Below, piece by piece: positions 30,456 through 32,567 of a stretch of 32,567 nt of DNA (positions within the stretch are counted from its first letter, which is position 1; every line of letters begins with the position of its first letter). The notes beneath the pieces are model-generated. The model was not told the origin of the DNA. It made no database searches and was given only the letters and a program-made list of their open reading frames with translations. The stretch spans positions 248,723 to 281,289 of the forward strand of contig WIDE01000036.1 in NCBI GenBank assembly GCA_015039315.1, in the 5' to 3' direction. The DNA comes from Clavulina sp. PMI_390 (Eukaryota > Basidiomycota > Agaricomycetes > Cantharellales > Hydnaceae). The position numbers and the translations under genes are program-made.

Positions 30456-32567
30456 CGAGGTAATTGGAGGCTCACTGAACTGGCTCGATATATACGCTGG
30501 TGGTCCCTTCCCGCGCGCAAATCCACAAGACAATTCGCACCCATCATTACCCAACCTTCCCAAGCACCTGCAATTTACGCATGCAAACAGAAAGCACTTC
30601 GCCGTGATCATCCTCTTATCCCTCTCACTGCTCGTCATGCGTAGCCTGATCAACTTTGCCAACTGGCCTGAATACGAAACCCTCGCGGACAAACGTTCAA
30701 GCAGCCCGGACCTCAGTTGAAAACTCTAGCTCCGTGTGTGACATCTGATCCTCCTTCGTTCTCTTCTCTTCCCGGTCTTGTCGTCCCACAGCTCCACGTT
30801 CTTCCTAACCCTAGGAGACGATGATTGACCGTGCCTTCGCCGCTGACGAATTTTCACAGTGCATGGGACCAGAGACAGTCCGAAGCTATCCCCTACCCTA
30901 TTACCAATCCGACCATATGGCCGTCAAATGACTTCTCAGTTCCATGAAACACAGTCTGAATCGCTCTCGGCTTTTTTAAGCACTTTCCTTGTAGTTGTAC
31001 CCAAATCTGAATCATTCATTATTGCTGACGACTTGTGATGGCTCCCGGATGGTTCACGACTTGAGCATTACGGTTCATAACTGCTGGGAATATCGCCTGG
31101 CCCATCGCTGAGACAGCGGTGGCACGTCACCCGAGGTCTCGCCAAGTCTAGGATCATACCCCGAAAGAACCAGGTCAGAGCAAAAATTCACTGGGGCGAC
31201 CGATCGAGCGCGAGATGGCGGATCAATTGACGCAATGACTGCATAAAGAATACATGGGGGTGACACGTCGTACACCTCAGCGTTAGAGAACCTGAGTAAC
31301 CTTACGGGATCTCTCCGACATATGATGCGGACGAGAATCGTTGCCGTCTCCACATGCGCCATCTAAGGCGTTTGAAATGTGTGTATCTCTTGCACGCCAG
31401 TATGTAATTTGGACGGCGGCCTCAGCCATGAGCTACCTATTACCGGGCTTTCTCTCCCGTATACTCATTCTTCCTCCGTCCGCTGCCAGCCTTCGCTTCT
31501 CTTTCGCAGCCGAATTGCGCTTTGGGTAACTGTCGTCTCCGCCTTGGTGCGAATCGTTTGATTGTCTCCGCCTTGCAAACCTCACCTGTGCGTGCGAATG
31601 GCAGTTACCTCTCAGCTCGCAGATATATATTCAACCTTGTGCCTGGACTTCCATCGTGATGGATACTGCATCACGAGGAAAGAGCAGCAATAACTGCTGG
31701 ATTCCCATCATGTCTCGAGTCTGTTGGCAGGGGTCTCTGAGCTCCTGTCATCGACAGATAAAACTTCAAGAGCTACATCAGCCCCGGCACGTTTCGGACT
31801 CCTTGGCTTTGTTACTTTGTCAATACTTGCTGTGAGATAGCGTAATTCGCTCATTCGACTTAACATGCTACAATTGACAATCTGTCCGTCCATCCGTTAG
31901 TCCAATCCGAGCGGCACACTTAACGCGGCACTGGAACTACATCCAGATCGGCGGAAGTCAGTGTGGTGAGGAAATATGAAGTGTTAGGAGTGGTTCCTAC
32001 CAACTGTTCGGTTCTAGCTGGCATCGAGTCAGCCCGACCTCCCCAGGCCGCAAACTATTCCATATAGCGAAAGCTCATTCTAGCTAATGCATAATATTCT
32101 TGCCCGTATCAAGCACATTGTAGCTTTGAGTCGATCTTACCATCACAACGTGTCGGTATACTAGCCCAGAGAAATTCTTCACTATATACATCATGATGCT
32201 GTCATATCTTGAGCTCAAACACTGGTCTGTAACCTTTCAAGCGCCCTTTACAAAACTACATACGCCGTGACCAGGCACATAGAATGCATCACAAGGGCGA
32301 ACGACTTCTTTGTCCTTATAAGCATATATTACATTATCGGGTGCAAGTCAGAATATGTGAATTTTAGGGAGGGGAGGGGAGCAAAGATTCCCGTTGAATG
32401 GCTAGGCCGGCAAAGTTGCCTGCTACTGACCGCCCAGAACCGTCGACAGTAAACGACGATTCGCTGGCGGGGACCACTACCACAAGCGCTTCAATCAGCC
32501 TATGGTCTTTTCTCCGGCTCTAGAATTGCCTCATGCTCCCTCATATCCTGGCCTGTATGTCGAAAAA
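30456..32567. other. Gene-poor region, nothing recognised
   Basis: About 2.1 kb with only short open frames on both strands. None has a recognisable domain or a convincing splice pattern. I found no tRNA, terminal repeat or transposon protein. A 13-nt sequence, TGTCTCCGCCTTG (less one mismatch), occurs twice near 31531 and 31563. It may be ordinary intergenic DNA or old, decayed sequence. Confidence 0.45.

Noticed and set aside
30237..30692. 151-aa minus-strand frame overlapping the H3-like ORF
   Set aside because: It has no recognisable domain. The plus-strand pair of exons has splice signals and clear similarity to H3.

Overview
The window reads as nuclear DNA of a filamentous basidiomycete. 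Genes are dense and lie on both strands. Most are cut by many short introns (about 45-85 nt, GT-AG with a few GC-AG), and the products are eukaryotic housekeeping proteins: TFIIB, RRS1, SNF8/Vps22, dynein light intermediate chain and a Barentsz-type protein. The F-box style and exon structure suggest an agaricomycete, possibly a Rhizoctonia/Ceratobasidium-like fungus; that placement is inference. An 880-nt run of N (17156-18035) is an assembly gap. I rebuilt gene models by hand from splice signals, reading-frame phase and family similarity. Every multi-exon model below closes in phase.

Layout. 1-1710: 3' part of an F-box/zinc-finger paralog (copy 1, +). 1954-2035: tRNA-Ser(GCU) (-). 2227-2950: GNAT acetyltransferase (+). 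3556-6819: Btz-domain protein (-), divergent from an epoxide hydrolase at 7186-8812 (+). 8946-9935: atypical short-chain dehydrogenase (-). 10225-10989: SNF8/Vps22 of ESCRT-II (-). 12924-14271: TFIIB (+), which contains a 5-nt micro-exon. 14651-15984: RRS1 (-). 16355-16986: Cys-rich orphan (+). Gap. 18036-20418: F-box paralog copy 2 (+), truncated at the gap. 20788-23527: F-box paralog copy 3 (-), complete and convergent with copy 2. 24878-27152: dynein light intermediate chain (+). 27876-29483: unrelated F-box protein (-). 30148-30455: short two-exon ORF whose start is the histone H3 tail (+). 30456-32567: no gene recognised.

The three paralogs (copies 1-3) share intron positions and phases. 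They combine a basic nuclear-type leader, an F-box, a Cys-rich knuckle, a long helical region and two C-terminal CxxC...Hx4H fingers, each interrupted by an intron between its Cys and His pairs. Copy 2 alone ends in a canonical PCNA-interacting (PIP-box) motif. Copy 1 has a stop codon where copy 2 has glycine, just before that tail, and copy 3 has a proline-rich tail. These look like fast-evolving nuclear SCF adaptors with exchangeable C-terminal tails. The other genes are mostly unlinked housekeeping functions with no operon-like logic.

The best candidates for something new are the H3-tail ORF, the PIP-box F-box/zinc-finger family and the 5-nt TFIIB exon.
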